This document shows positions 1-12,074 of a stretch of 64,000 nucleotides of DNA, one piece after another. The stretch covers positions 24,724,527 to 24,788,526 of the forward strand of contig OX465588.1 in assembly GCA_950022655.1 (NCBI GenBank), given 5' to 3'. Each line of letters opens with the position of its first letter. The first letter of the stretch is position 1. Below the pieces are notes generated by a model, which was given only the letters and a program-made list of their open reading frames with translations, had not been told where the DNA came from and made no database searches. The DNA comes from Alentia gelatinosa (taxonomy: Eukaryota > Annelida > Polychaeta > Phyllodocida > Polynoidae). The position numbers and the translations under genes are program-made.

Positions 1-1582
1 GAGATGCCCCAGTATCTCTCAAGATACGAATGGGGACAGAATCTGCAGTGTCACTACCTAGAGACACATTACCTTCAAGTACAAATGGTTTGTATTCTTC
101 TCTGATATCAGTTACCTTATCTGTAACAAATGGCACAATAACACACTCTGACTTTTTGGATGTTATGAATGCATTTGGCTTGGGCTCAGCTTTCTTCTTT
201 TTCAGTGCCCAACACTCAGACATAATGTGACCCAGTTTGTGACAGTAATGACATTTTAGACCTGAACTCCTTCCTGAGTACTCACCTTTTGGCTTCACAC
301 TAGATTTCAGATCTTTGCTATCACCACCTTTTGCTCCAAGACTAGAATTGCTCCCTTGAGGTGCACTCTTCTTTTGTTGAACACTAGTCTTATGGGTTAT
401 GGCATAATCATCAGCAAGAGTGGACATTTCATGCAAGGACATTACTTTCTTTTCATCGAGATAAGTCTTGAGATCATTGTATGTGCAACGCTTAAATTCT
501 TCAACAAGGCACAGTTGTCTGAGTTTATCAAAACTATCCTCCACTTCCATAGATTTGCACCACCTGTCAAAGTACACTTCCTTTTCATGAGCAAACTCTA
601 CATAGGTTTGATTATCTTGTTTACGGTAACTCCTAAACTTCTGACGATATGCCTCTGCTACCAGTTCATAAGCCTTGAGAACAGCAGCTTTGACCTTTTC
701 ATAATCTAGACTGTCATTCAAAGATAGTGCCGAATAAGCTTCCTGAGCTTTACCCCTCAAAACACTCTGTAACATCAGTGCCCACTTCTCTTTTGGCCAT
801 TTCATGCTTTGGGCAACCTTCTCAAAATGTTGAAAGTACTTGTCAACCTCATTTTCATTGAATGATGGCACTAGCCGTACATCTTTACTAACATCGCAAA
901 TGTTCCGTTGGTTTGTCCTCTCAGCAGCAAGCTGTAGCTCCATTTCTTTAAGCCTAAGTTCTTTGTCAGCCTGAATCCGATCATGCTCTCTTTCCTTTTC
1001 AGCCTGAATCTGAGCAAGCTCTCTCTCTTTTTCAGCCTGGACTTGAGCAAGCCCCTTCTCAGCCTGAATCTGAGCAAGCTCTTTTTCAGCCTGGACTTGA
1101 GCAAGCTCTTTTTCAGCCTGAACCCGAGCAAGCTCTTTTTCAGCCTGAACCCGAGCAAGCTCTTTTTCAGCCTGAATCTGAGCAAGCTCTTTCTCAGCCT
1201 GAATCTGAGCAAGCTCTTTCTCAGCCTGAATCTGAGCAAGCTCCTTCTCAGCCTGAATCTGAGCAAGCTCTTTTTCTCTTTCCCTTTCAGCCTGAAGTCG
1301 AGCATGTTCTACTTCCAGTTGTTTGAGTTTTATTTCTCTCTCTAAAACCTCTTTACGACCTGCTTCTGAGGAACCACTAAAATCTGCTTCATGTAAAACA
1401 TCTTCTGGTAATAACTCATCATCAACCAATATTTCAACAATAGCTCTTTTCAGTTCAGCTTTTCGGCTAGACCTTTTCACATCAAGTTCTAACTCCCTAG
1501 CTATTGCTAACAATTCATCCCTTCTGAACTGTTCTAGTTCCTCCACAGAGGGTGACTGTAGAAAAGCTTGGTACTTAGACAT
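1..1582 (-). CDS. gag: Ty3/gypsy LTR retrotransposon Gag(-Pro), partial at window edge
   Basis: The minus-strand frame opens with ATG at 1582-1580 and stays open for 527 codons to the window edge. Residues about 1-75 are an acidic, helical N-terminus. About 97-200 is a run of a 9-residue repeat (AEKELAQIQ and variants), a predicted coiled coil. About 235-390 is a helical capsid-like region with conserved Trp and basic positions resembling the SCAN-like capsid of Gmr1-type gypsy elements. A perfect CX2CX4HX4C zinc knuckle lies at 444-457, and the last visible residues (523-527) are the aspartic-protease motif DTGAS. Gag and protease share one frame with no stop between them. Its product would assemble the cytoplasmic particle that packages the element RNA. 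The start fits the primer site and LTR just upstream. Reverse transcriptase and integrase would lie beyond position 1. No frameshift or stop is visible, so the element may be young. The family assignment comes from motifs, not from alignment. Confidence 0.88.
   Translation of the reverse strand, partial: MSKYQAFLQSPSVEELEQFRRDELLAIARELELDVKRSSRKAELKRAIVEILVDDELLPEDVLHEADFSGSSEAGRKEVLEREIKLKQLEVEHARLQAEREREKELAQIQAEKELAQIQAEKELAQIQAEKELAQIQAEKELARVQAEKELARVQAEKELAQVQAEKELAQIQAEKGLAQVQAEKERELAQIQAEKEREHDRIQADKELRLKEMELQLAAERTNQRNICDVSKDVRLVPSFNENEVDKYFQHFEKVAQSMKWPKEKWALMLQSVLRGKAQEAYSALSLNDSLDYEKVKAAVLKAYELVAEAYRQKFRSYRKQDNQTYVEFAHEKEVYFDRWCKSMEVEDSFDKLRQLCLVEEFKRCTYNDLKTYLDEKKVMSLHEMSTLADDYAITHKTSVQQKKSAPQGSNSSLGAKGGDSKDLKSSVKPKGEYSGRSSGLKCHYCHKLGHIMSECWALKKKKAEPKPNAFITSKKSECVIVPFVTDKVTDIREEYKPFVLEGNVSLGSDTADSVPIRILRDTGAS
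983..1300 (-). repeat. 27-bp in-frame tandem repeat in gag
   Basis: About ten copies of a 27-bp unit encode the 9-residue repeat AEKELAQIQ, with variants such as ARVQ and AQVQ. The period is a multiple of three, so the array can expand or contract without breaking the frame. It also produces open frames on both strands that are not genes. Confidence 0.85.
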
Positions 1583-1625
1583 TTCAATTTGTTGTACTTA
1601 TCATCAAGAGAACAGTTTTTCATAA

Positions 1626-1643
1626 ATCCCGGACAAGCCCCCA
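1626..1643 (-). promoter_or_regulatory. Retrotransposon primer binding site, tRNA-Pro type
   Basis: Read on the minus strand, these 18 bases are TGGGGGCTTGTCCGGGAT. This differs at one position from the well-known primer site complementary to the 3' end of tRNA-Pro. It lies five bases inside the LTR boundary and 43 bases before the gag ATG, exactly where minus-strand DNA synthesis of an LTR element is primed. Confidence 0.85.
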
Positions 1644-1648
1644 ATTTC

Positions 1649-2393
1649 TGTCACGTACAGTAGCTAAGGCCTAATCCTATAGACTAGCTAACCCAGTGAC
1701 AAGAAAAGAGAATTCAGAATATCTTCTATACTAAATGAAGAAGACAGATAACCATACACAGATATGTATTAATAACATATATTATAACAAAGTATACAGT
1801 TACATGACAATTCTCATCAACATACAAAATCATATACACTTCTGTAGTGTACATATGATATAAGTCCTCTTGGTCTAAGCAGTACTCACAGTCTATCACT
1901 TTCAGTTATTGTTCAATGTCTCCTTGACTTGTGGATATAGATGATCCAAGTAGTGGTAGCAGTCATCAGTGTCTTTTCCTCCAGTGCTGGGGTGATAGTA
2001 GCTTATGGAGAAGCCCAATCCTCAGTAAAGGCCTCTGTAGCATAGAAGTCCTATGGTGTCTCAAGCCTGACACTGCAGTGGTAGTAATGCTGAGTAGCAT
2101 GGAGATGTTGACGCCACGGTGTCTGGGTTCCAAGTGAGCTGTGAGTTGAAATCTGCTTCCTTATATACCCTATCGGGGGGTCAGTCCAAACGAAGACAGG
2201 GGATGGTTCAAACGCTGGGGGTGGCAGTCCAAACAGTTAGGCCTTAACCTCTATCTGGAGCGAGGACCTGTTAGGAAGCACCCTGTGATATTCTCAATAC
2301 ATACATCACAACGTTTTCCGGAGGTGTCACACTCGTTAACACCTATTGTTTACATGCCTTCTCACGCCTACAAGTGACACCTCCCTTATCACA
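1649..2393 (-). repeat. 5' LTR of the gypsy element
   Basis: On the minus strand the segment begins TGTGATAAGG and ends CGTGACA, giving the usual TG...CA termini, with the primer site immediately inside. A TATA box (TATATAAG on the minus strand, about 2160-2167) would place transcription start near 2135, leaving a U3 of roughly 225 bp and a longer R-U5. The partner 3' LTR is outside the window, so the ends are inferred from TG/CA and the primer site rather than from alignment of two copies. The five bases beyond the outer end (2394-2398) should reappear as the target duplication at the far side. Confidence 0.75.
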
Positions 2394-5300
2394 CCGGTTA
2401 GTTGCACCTGCAGTCAGAGATCCTTGGTGTACGAATCTGATCAACAAGTGGTAATTGTATTTGACAATCATGATTTCCCTCTTGCTATAGCTGATCCTCC
2501 TTATATTTGTTCATTTTGACTCTGCTCTGCAATGTCTTTCCATAGTTTAGAGCTAGCAGTTTCGAGATGTTGGAGATATATTATTTCCGTGTTAATGGGT
2601 TTGACTCCTGACACGTCCTGAAATTAATCAGCCTAAGCCTAGTAAGCCTACTCCACCGGGATTAGATCATTCCATTTAGAGGATTATAATATCGTAGTAT
2701 CATTTGTATTGTGAGTCAATCAGTGTTTATACGTTGACATAAGTGCCTGAGATTGATCCTGCATATTCCAGAAGTCAGCTATTTTACTTCAGGAGTCAGC
2801 CAAGGTCAATAAAGTCCCTATAGCTATATTCTCTGATGGTTTCACGGTTATAGAGTTTGTATCGCGATATGAGTAGGCGTTGCAACATTTATTCGATTTT
2901 TGAAATCAGAAAGCAATATGAGAACGGTATTCATTGAAAAGCAAAGCACATCATGAGCATAGTCTCACACCTAGGAGGACATCAATTTATACCTCATTAT
3001 CTTTTCTGTAAGATGAATCTGTACGATTCAGGAGTCTTGATCTACACGACTCAGTGACCTCACAATTCCTTGTACATACTGGAGTATAATAGCTAGGGTA
3101 CATAGATATATTTCACTATGGGTCCCATATGCAAAATATGTTAACCGTACATTGAAAAACTCTTGTTGTGAGGAAAAATGGTGACGAACGTTTCAAATAA
3201 AGCTATGCAAATATATATTCATTATACGAGACAGCAAGCTTGTGGGCTCATAAATATCAGGACCGGTCGTTCCAAACGCATATATACCGAAAGAGTGAGG
3301 GTAAACCGCTGGGAGAGTTTACCTTTTACTGTTTCCTCATTGACAGTGGCGCCACGACGCGTGAAATCCTTCCAGCGCTCGTGAAGTACCTTCTCGTCCA
3401 CCTGCTGGTGTTTCCTGGAACTGGGGTTACTGACAATCACCCAGTAGATATCAGGCCTGAAAGCAAAATGTACTGTTATATTGATGTAGATGTAGAAAAT
3501 TTTACTCTTCCTTGGGCATACCACCATAAAAGTAATCATATTTCAAAGTACATTTCTGGAAAATAACCTATACCTCCCTTTGCTTATTTCTAATACTGAT
3601 TTCTGTACATCATTTTCCTGTCGGTCTTTTAATCAGTGTTATTTGATATTTTAAGGTTTATGCCCAAAAGTTTCTCATGAAAATATCATGTACTGAAGTT
3701 ATTATGCCTTGAAAAAAGCAGACCATTAAAGTCACAGTTTCCACTACCTTTTCCTATGAACAATAGCACATGGCCTAATTTCCAGTTTTGTATCGTTAAC
3801 CTGGATAAATCCCTAGATATGTTCATATCGTATATTTGTGTCACTAGAGCAATAGGCAAAACTGATGCCTCTTAATGATACCACATTGTAGAGATTAATA
3901 CCAGATGTTAGTTGTATTTTCTATTTGTCCTTTCGTTTCTGCCTACATATATTATTCTTTGGTAAATCAGTATGAATAAAAGATTGGGTTATGGCATAAA
4001 TAAGTCATGGCGTATAGTGAAATACATGACGGGAATCCAACAAACCAGTTACTATAATCTGTCAATGATCAGCAAAGAAGTATAAAACCTTGCATTTCTT
4101 TAGAATTATCTAATGCATAAGTGAATATGAATTTTTATTCCAATAAAGAATGTAGTAAAACTGCGAGCGATAGCGAGGAGCATTGCGAAGTGTCAACTAC
4201 AAGGAGAATACGGCCACACAGATCAAAATGAAGGTAATGTGTTTATCACTCTCCTTTCGACTAATTATTAGAAACAAAATCTTGTAAATGAATTGGAATT
4301 CGACGTAAGCGCTTGTTCATATGAAACAGTAGATGTGATTATCTAAATGTATTATGTTGGTAATGAGTGATGCATCGACTTGTGAGTTGTTAACGTATTT
4401 GTAAACAAAATGGGGGCAAATTCACATATTTTTACAGGTTTCAATGACTTCAAAGACTAAGGTTTGGACAAGAGACCCAATTAGTATTCATTTTCAATTA
4501 GATTATAATGTTCACTGTACATAAATTCCAAATATCTATAACTGTTTGCAGTAAATACAAATAATATGACCCTTGTAGAATTTAAGAAGGTAAAGAGACT
4601 GTCAATTGTACGTTTTTCCTTGGAATGACTCTTAAAAAGATATGGCATCCTAATATCTTCTGGGTGAAAAGTGACAGTTAAATGTTAGACTTTGATAGAT
4701 TGTTAAACCTTTAACAATGCTGGGCATATATAAGTAGGCCTATTCGGGACCCAAAGAAAGTACCTTTCAAAATGTATGCTTACCTGTAAATATAATCCAA
4801 CTTAACAAGCCAACACTCCGGAGTTATTCACAGACTTAGGACCAACTCTTAGTCAGAGAACATTTCAAACTGCAAATAGTGTTGCAACAATCTCTGAAGA
4901 AAACTCATATGCCCACGGTCATAGCATGTATACGCTGAGTATACTCGTAATCTATACAGCAAATATCGCCAGTCGGTTGTACGATTCAAGTCAATATGAA
5001 CACCAGGACACTGTGTACTGTACTGAGTACACAATAAGACTGCTACTGCTCAAACCCAAGTCAACAACACCCTGCTGTTACCTTGTCATAGCATGAGAAT
5101 TAAAACAACCGATACAATAACAGGTGCCAATGCTAAGAGCCTAAGTTCAGTAATTTAATGGGGATAAAGCCTTTAGGGTGATGCCGTTTATGAATCAGAA
5201 TAGCCACAGATAGCCACAGGATTGTACAAAATAGTTGATGGCTTTGATAGGGATGACGTTGGAGGAGATCACGAGTATGCATGTAACAAAGGGCGATAAT

Positions 5301-7070
5301 ATAAATCATAAACCACCTCAAATATGGTGAAGCAATATTAGCAGTACAGCAAATGTAGTTTTATTTCACAACACAGCAGATATATGATTTAATCAGAACT
5401 AAATATTCCCCCAAATGTCATTGAATTGCAACCGGAATATCCACTAGCAGAAATAAGTCATGAATGTCATTCGGAAAACCAATACATTAGAAGCCCCAGA
5501 AAACAAATTCTTTTGTATCCTTAGAACTTTGATAGCTACATAAGAAGTAGTAAATTTACATCTAATGTACATGTTTTCACAAAATAGATATACATACAAA
5601 GTTAGATTGCAAACTATTGCAATTTATTTGACGGCATTATTTGTTCTATTAGTAGTAAAGTGGGGCCAGTCCTATAGAATGATGTACCTGTATTATATCA
5701 AACCCACCTATAAGTACTTCTCGTGTATTCTGCTTCATCTGTTTGCGGTTCAATGTATTGTAACGATAACGGATTTATGAATATTATTTAAGATAAAACT
5801 GGTTTATAATTCTCAAAAGGAAATTCAGGAATATCCAAACTTCATGAAACAGCGCAGTTTTCTGATCAATGAGAGGTGATTAACTAGGCGGTAACATTCT
5901 GCTCGATGGGGTTTTTCCGTGGTTATTTTATAGTCAGAATACATACCTCGTTATGTGCGATGGTGTATTCCTTTTAAGAAATAAATCCAGCTTGGTCCGG
6001 TGGTGGTACACCACCATACCTTGTTGTTTAGTCTGCATGTTTTAGACAAAACCACACTGCAGTATATGGATCATGCTCGGCCTTCTACAACGGTATGTTT
6101 TCTATATACCAGAGTTTGCGCCTTTTACAATGAATACAGGCTGCGGTCTGAGTTAACCGCCACCCGGACCTTTTCACCCGACCGACCTGACTCCCCTCGC
6201 ATTACACCCACACGCACGCACATACATACTCACACTTCAACAAAGGGGTCCTTTCCGCTTACAGGAAAAGTTGGCCCGAGTCCCGAAATCCGTCATGAGT
6301 GTGGGGAGACGCGAGAGAGTTTAGCGGCAGGGGGTATCGGCAGCAATAAGGAAGAGAATATAAACGAAAATGCAGAGTCAAACGAGGGAGAGAAAAACTG
6401 GGGAGAGAGAGTGATTGATAAAGATAGAGAAAGATAGGGTAAGAGGTAAATAGATAAAATAAGGCATGGCAGTTAGAAAGCTGAATGGGTGAGAGAGATA
6501 TGGGAAGCGAGAGGTGGAGGAGAAGGGCAAGAAATAGAAAATGACCACAGTCCTTGACCCACCCTTCTGTATTACCTTCAGAGAACAGAGAAAGAGTTTT
6601 GAACATAAGTGGTGAGCTGCTGCGTGAGTGTGTGATTGGTGGCATGAGGAGTCGTACCCACATAAATGTGCCAATTAAGTCGTCAGCTTAAAGGCACTTT
6701 CCTCACAGACTGCTGTGAGCTTATTAATGTAAGCTGACGTGGTCAATGACTAAATATGCGTCTATACTCTGGTCTGTGTTCAAATTAGGAAGTCTTGTGC
6801 CTCTTCTCACTTAAAGGTACCGTTAACAGTACAATGAGCTGTGACTTATGTAAAGCCTGCAATTAAGCTTATAGAACATCAAGAACTATATTACAATTGC
6901 AGTAACGTCCAAAGGATTATCTGAACCTTATTGCGATTCTCTGCTTATTGTGATGTACCTTGAGATCTATCATGTAAACAAATCAAACAAAGAGATGCTT
7001 ATTTATCAATCAAATTCGCGGTGTTTAGAAACCCTCATACACACGCTCCCCTAGCATTATCTTGCAGTAG
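2394..7070. other. Gene-free AT-rich stretch
   Basis: No recognisable gene. One weak exon-like segment lies on the minus strand at 3323-3401 (26 open codons then an AAAAG|gtaaac donor). Purine-rich low-complexity sequence at about 6330-6540 gives spurious open frames. I see no transposon termini or RNA genes here. Confidence 0.5.
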
Positions 7071-7181
7071 ATTGGCGGCCATCCCTGTCTCCACTCTGTT
7101 CTAACTACACGTGTGGTTGCTCGGGTTAAATCCAACACGGTATCTGGTGTGAGCGCCTCAATCCAGGTCATTCTGCTCTAT
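7071..7181 (+). CDS. Isolated exon-like segment, unidentified
   Basis: A 111-bp block is open for 37 codons (IGGHPCLHSV...IQVILLY). It lies between a pyrimidine-rich acceptor (cttgcagtag) and a strong donor (gtaagt), and is slightly richer in GC than its surroundings. The Val-rich run after the single cysteine looks like a beta strand; a netrin/TIMP-like module is a loose possibility only. No partner exon could be joined in phase. It may be an internal exon of a plus-strand gene that includes 10906-11108, or a chance open frame. Confidence 0.22.
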
Positions 7182-9974
7182 GTAAGTTCTTAAAGCGGAA
7201 ATACTTTATAAGATATAGTCATAGGTACACTGATTCACTATGAAATCTAGCTTTATGGTGGTTCTATTCTAAAATGAATACACACAAAAGGAAATAACAA
7301 AATGGTAAATTGGCTTCGAGGTTATGACTAAACACACTCTCCAAGCAGTACGGCATATCTGGTAGGAGAGTCACAGACTCTTATGGCTTATTAGTCAAGG
7401 TGGTTATGTATTCAACCCTGTTCCAGTAACAGCATTGCAAGCTTTCTCTATCTATCGAAGAGAGTATGAAATATACTGGTTTTCGAGAAGCTAGGCAACT
7501 TAGCTGCTTTTTTATAGCGACGAATTTTTGCGCAGTTTGTGGAGGTGTGTTCGAAGTGCCACCTCTCGAATGAACGAGAAACGAGCGAAGCACGATACAG
7601 CTAACAGATTGGCAACCAACCACTCTATTATCATATAGAAAGACACATCATACAAATTACCACTATATAAAAGGATGGGACTAAATCGTCTATCACTCTC
7701 AAAATGGAGTTTGATAATTATCAGTGTCCGATACAATAATCGAAAAAGAATGGAGAACCAATGTAGAGTGAAAACTAAACCGTAGTGATTACTGTTTATA
7801 ACAAAGAACACCCCCTCACAACAATGAGAGGCTGCGTGGATCAAAGGATGTATTCTAAAGCGTAGAAATCTATTAGTGGATAAATTTCATGGAACGACAC
7901 GCACGAATCACTTAAAGCACCACAACTCAGATGGACTCTATAGGCCCTTAGCCAGTTATCCAATACAGGCTAAATGCCATTATAGTTTCCCAGGTAAGTG
8001 CGGTTAGGAGTGCAGATCAAACCAAGGCATGGTATCCACTATCGGTATTATATGTTTCCATGCATGTAACTTGTGGTATTTGTACATACCTGTTGAATTG
8101 TATGATCATTGGTGCACTTTCATCGTGACCGTCAAAGGCAGAAGAGATTTGCCAACATGTGGAATTCCATCGAGAATGCCACTTTCATTCTGTATAATTA
8201 AGTTAATAAATTATACTGGGTTGTTGAGTTAATCCAAACTTATATTAGAAATTGGAAAATGAAAAAAAGATACGCAAGCAAGCAAGTACCATGGAGAATT
8301 GTGAAGTGGTCTATATTGTTAACAGTGGCGTCACCTGGAGGTATAAAAGGTATAAAAGTATTCTCGCCATAACAGTGGTAGCTGTTACTACCTGGTGCTC
8401 TGCCTCCCGTGCGGAAGACGTGCATGATCAATGCAACCCAAAATCTCAATGATGCCACCTAGCGGGAATATTGTGTGCCAGTGGATTCTCAAGGCTCTAA
8501 GCCTAGTTCGTTAAGAATTATTCTCCCATAGAGCATATAGAGAACCTTGTACAGAATACCACTTAGAGAGTGTGAGATGAGAGGGGTGTACCACCGCTAC
8601 AGCTTTGCACTTAGACTTGCTCAAGACTTGAGCAAGACTGAAAAGTAGGAAATTATACATAACTGTAGTCAGGACATTTGTGTACAAGGTTTACACAGTT
8701 CCATTTTACTTGATGAACTCGATTACTAGCTTTTCGAATTCGGGTGATAAGATATTGTAGTGAAGCCGGTATCTCGTCCGAGGCTCGAACTCCTCAATGA
8801 TATAGCGAGTTCAAAATGGCAGTTTTGATTATGAACAGTCATTAAACATTTCAGCAGAATTAAGATAATCCCTACCCTAGCCAAAGTATCACTGCGAGGA
8901 GGGGATGGGGTAGGTGGACGAGTGCTGGAACTAAAGACAGTCTACTTTGCCCTGTATATATGTTACAGTGACCTGACTGCAGCTAATTTGTTTGTAAACA
9001 ACAAGGAGGAGCATGTTCTCCATAGGTGCTCATGAGAATCTTCTTTGAGAATCTGCTGGGATATATCGAACATATATCGACAGACAGTGAGGGGCATTCA
9101 ATGACGCATTTTGGTAAAATAGTATTTATGGAGTCATCTTTGGTCTTATATCTATACATGAATAACTGTTTCTTTCTTATCACATGATATTGACATTGAT
9201 AACATGGTAAAGGGGAAGATAGTCTATTAGGCTACAGGGTGTGTTTATTATAAAGAGATAAATAATCATAAAGCGGTGCTTTTAGACCGAGAAACCTTGC
9301 TTGCCCCGTACGACTTCATCACCAGTCAGTCTCTTGGACTAGGTGTTTGTTTACGTGTCAGTAGTTTTTCAATGGTGAATCCAGCGACCATATAGTCCGA
9401 TAACAGTGAGCACAAGTGTTGCAACTCCAAATCAGGATCAGCCAAGACTTTATGAAATAGTCGTTAAAGGATGATGCTTTTCTGTGGTAAGGGTTAACTT
9501 AAGGAACCGGGTCATTGCGGATAGATACGGGTTGAACTGGTTTGGAGGTAGGATGCGGAGAACACTATCCGTGGATGAAACTTGTCACATTTAGATCCCA
9601 GGGCTTGCGATGTCTATTTAGAGCTAGCGATGAAAACCACACGACTATCAAAGTGTCAACGCTTAGGGTCAATTCCTAAAACCTTCAATGACTGCACCCA
9701 TTCTACTCACGGCCCCACCAAAACGTAGCCAGAAATAAGGAGGGTATGTGAGTCGACACTCCCTCTACATTGATACTGTAATGGTAGAGGAAGTATAGAC
9801 TCACGTGTGGGAAACTAAGCAAGCAGGTTATGAAATAAAGTGTAGAACAATGGAGAAAGTCCATGGAGTTGAATGGAATACGGAAGTAAAAGGGTATCCA
9901 TTTTTATGGATCCGTAGGGTAATATATTCGAAATCTGAGACATAGTTTGTAAATATTGGAAACAAACCTTGCTG

Positions 9975-10055
<81 letters not shown>

Positions 10056-10905
10056 CATACCCTCAGTATATTTACTCATGGTCATTTGAGGAGCTGCCAA
10101 GCTGCCAATGGACTTGGGTGAAATTTTGGCAAGTAAAAACACAGGGTCGGGGGGGGGGGGCGAAGGACTTGAATTTTTTCATTGGCAATTCTTTTAAAGC
10201 GAATCTGTGGGACTCGTTTAATCGGCGTTTTCATATTTCACTGAATGGATCGATATCACATTTTGGTTCTTTCCATTTCATGAGAACTCAATAGAAATTC
10301 GTGAACCCGTGAGAAATGTCAAAAAATCGTGTCTCATGGTAAATTTGCAGCATAGACTGGCCTTACGCCTGTTCCTCCCAGCCTGCCACCACCGCTTCCC
10401 TAACCAACCAACCAACCATACATACATACTCCCCCCACCCTACTCACCACCCCACTGTTGATTCCTGGGCCAGCTACAGGAAGCTTACTTGGTAAAGTAC
10501 ATTTCATATTGATTTATTCTATCAATTGAATGAATGTTCATCATCAAAGACTTGAGCAAGTCTATTGGCAGCCATGCATTCGGCCGGACTCATCGTCCTA
10601 AAATAAACTCCAAGAGCATTGCTATTGTATACCAGTGATTCTGATTTTGATTTCTACCTATTCTACATTTATAAACCTCATCACTTCATATTTAACATTT
10701 AGATGCATTTCGCAAAAAATAATTAATTTCATTGTTCCGCTTTCTAAGGTAGGGGTGACAGAGAGATGTCCTAGAACTGGGTGTGTGTCTTCAGACCGTT
10801 GTTGAAAGCAATTCGTGGGAAATTGGTGTTACAAATGTTACTTGATATCACGTTAACTTCCCCTTAATCTCTCGTCCTTCATCTTATCTGACCAGTTTAA
10901 CGCAG
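7182..10905. other. Noncoding stretch with a microsatellite
   Basis: No supported gene. It contains the (TA)n tract and a G-run near 10150. A small frame at 8252-8452 has a hydrophobic segment (SILAITVVAVTTWCSASRA) but no clear splice or start context, so it is not called. The remainder is featureless to me. Confidence 0.4.
9979..10040. repeat. (TA)n microsatellite
   Basis: About 31 uninterrupted TA units, followed by a short degenerate TTTATATTTATA tail. It creates open frames rich in Tyr and Ile on both strands that should be ignored. Confidence 0.97.
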
Positions 10906-11108
10906 TTCCCATCCGGAGACTCTGTAATGAGAGTGGAACTCTCCTATATCCCTTAAAGAATAATTATCGTCCCGATAAGTACGACCCGAATCTCGTCGGG
11001 GAACGTGACCTCGCGAGGTCTCCTTGGCTGAAGTCTCGTCAACGCGAGATTGATTTATACTGTTCCGCTGGTGACTTTGATGACCGCGAGACAACGCGGG
11101 ATTCCTGA
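10906..11108 (+). CDS. Probable C-terminal exon of an unidentified gene
   Basis: After a good acceptor (pyrimidine-rich run ending taacgcag) the frame is open for about 66 codons and ends in TGA at 11106-11108. It begins PIRRLCNESGTLLYPLKNNY and continues with a DKYDPNLVGERDLARSPWL segment, two cysteines overall, and a hydrophilic end. The block is GC-richer than its flanks, as coding exons here are, and its composition looks like a folded protein. The first two bases need one base from a phase-1 upstream exon, which I could not find. An antisense frame over the same bases is a shadow. Function unknown. Confidence 0.42.
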
Positions 11109-12074
11109 AGCTCGTTCCCACGGTTTTCAGAGCCGCATCAATTGATATCGAAATTAATGACTGGAATTCTCTTAGACTCAATTGATTAAAAATATCTATA
11201 TTTGCCATGCTTGCTGTGAGTGGCAAAATGATACACACAAATATACTGACAAACGCAATTAGATTGCATTATGGTCGTTGGAATGACATAATATCATAAT
11301 TTCCTCGTGATTCTTTCACTGTTGATCTCACCCACCATCTAATTTAAACGTGTAGGTGGGTTCAGCTTGTTGCGCTTGCGTACATAAAAACAGATTTTTT
11401 TCTAAAATGGCGAGAAAAGATTTGTTTTCTGTACAAGATCCTTTGCATAAAGTCGTGTAGTATCATTACTTATCACCACTCAAGTAATTTGATTAAATTC
11501 ACAGCCTATATGTCAAGAATAAGGCTTTGTAATATGTCGATTTTCTATCTAAAAGTAATATTTGCTTGCATCACAAATGCACATCGGAATTTCCCCGATA
11601 CACGAGTCACATCTAAGGCCACTCAAAAAAAAAAAATTGTTTCTCATCACCAAGCCATGAAAAATATGACGAGGGCGCTTTTTTCTTTTTTTTTTTTTTT
11701 TTGCTGGGTCAGAGATGACTTTTGAAGTGTAATAATATGGACTTCAGACACTTATTTAGGTCATATCTTGCAGTCTCACTGTAAGTTCCTAATATCTCAC
11801 TCATTTTACTGTGTGTAATGGGAGATTATGTCACAGATGTTAGCCCAATAGTCAATGTGATGGGTGAGATAAATTCCTACATATTTTTTCCGCACATCTT
11901 TTCAATTATTTTGACAATATTTAGAAAGTCTATGAATTTTGTCGCATTCCTCCTCCCCTGCATGGGAGTGCCTTAAGGCATTCATCGTCCCTGCCTGGGA
12001 GTGTTGGAGTGTGTCTGAGCGTGTCAGGCTATCTTAGCATGCTGCACTAGTGGAGGCAGGCTTCCGACAAGGGC
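11109..12074. other. Noncoding, AT-rich
   Basis: Homopolymer A and T runs near 11625 and 11685-11702; no gene, repeat termini or RNA seen. Confidence 0.4.

Noticed and set aside
871..1345. Open frames on both strands rich in RLKKSLL or LFFSLNLSK repeats
   Set aside because: Shadows of the 27-bp repeat in the true gag frame.
6000..6663. Frames of 98-145 codons on both strands
   Set aside because: Purine/pyrimidine-biased low-complexity sequence without splice signals or domain features.
8252..8452. Small frame with a hydrophobic segment
   Set aside because: Ends at a stop without a donor and has no supporting context; the hydrophobic run alone is not enough.
9828..10294. Frames rich in YIYIYI
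   Set aside because: Produced by the (TA)n tract.
10897..11238. 113-codon minus-strand frame
   Set aside because: Antisense to the better-supported plus-strand terminal exon, which has a good acceptor and a more protein-like composition.
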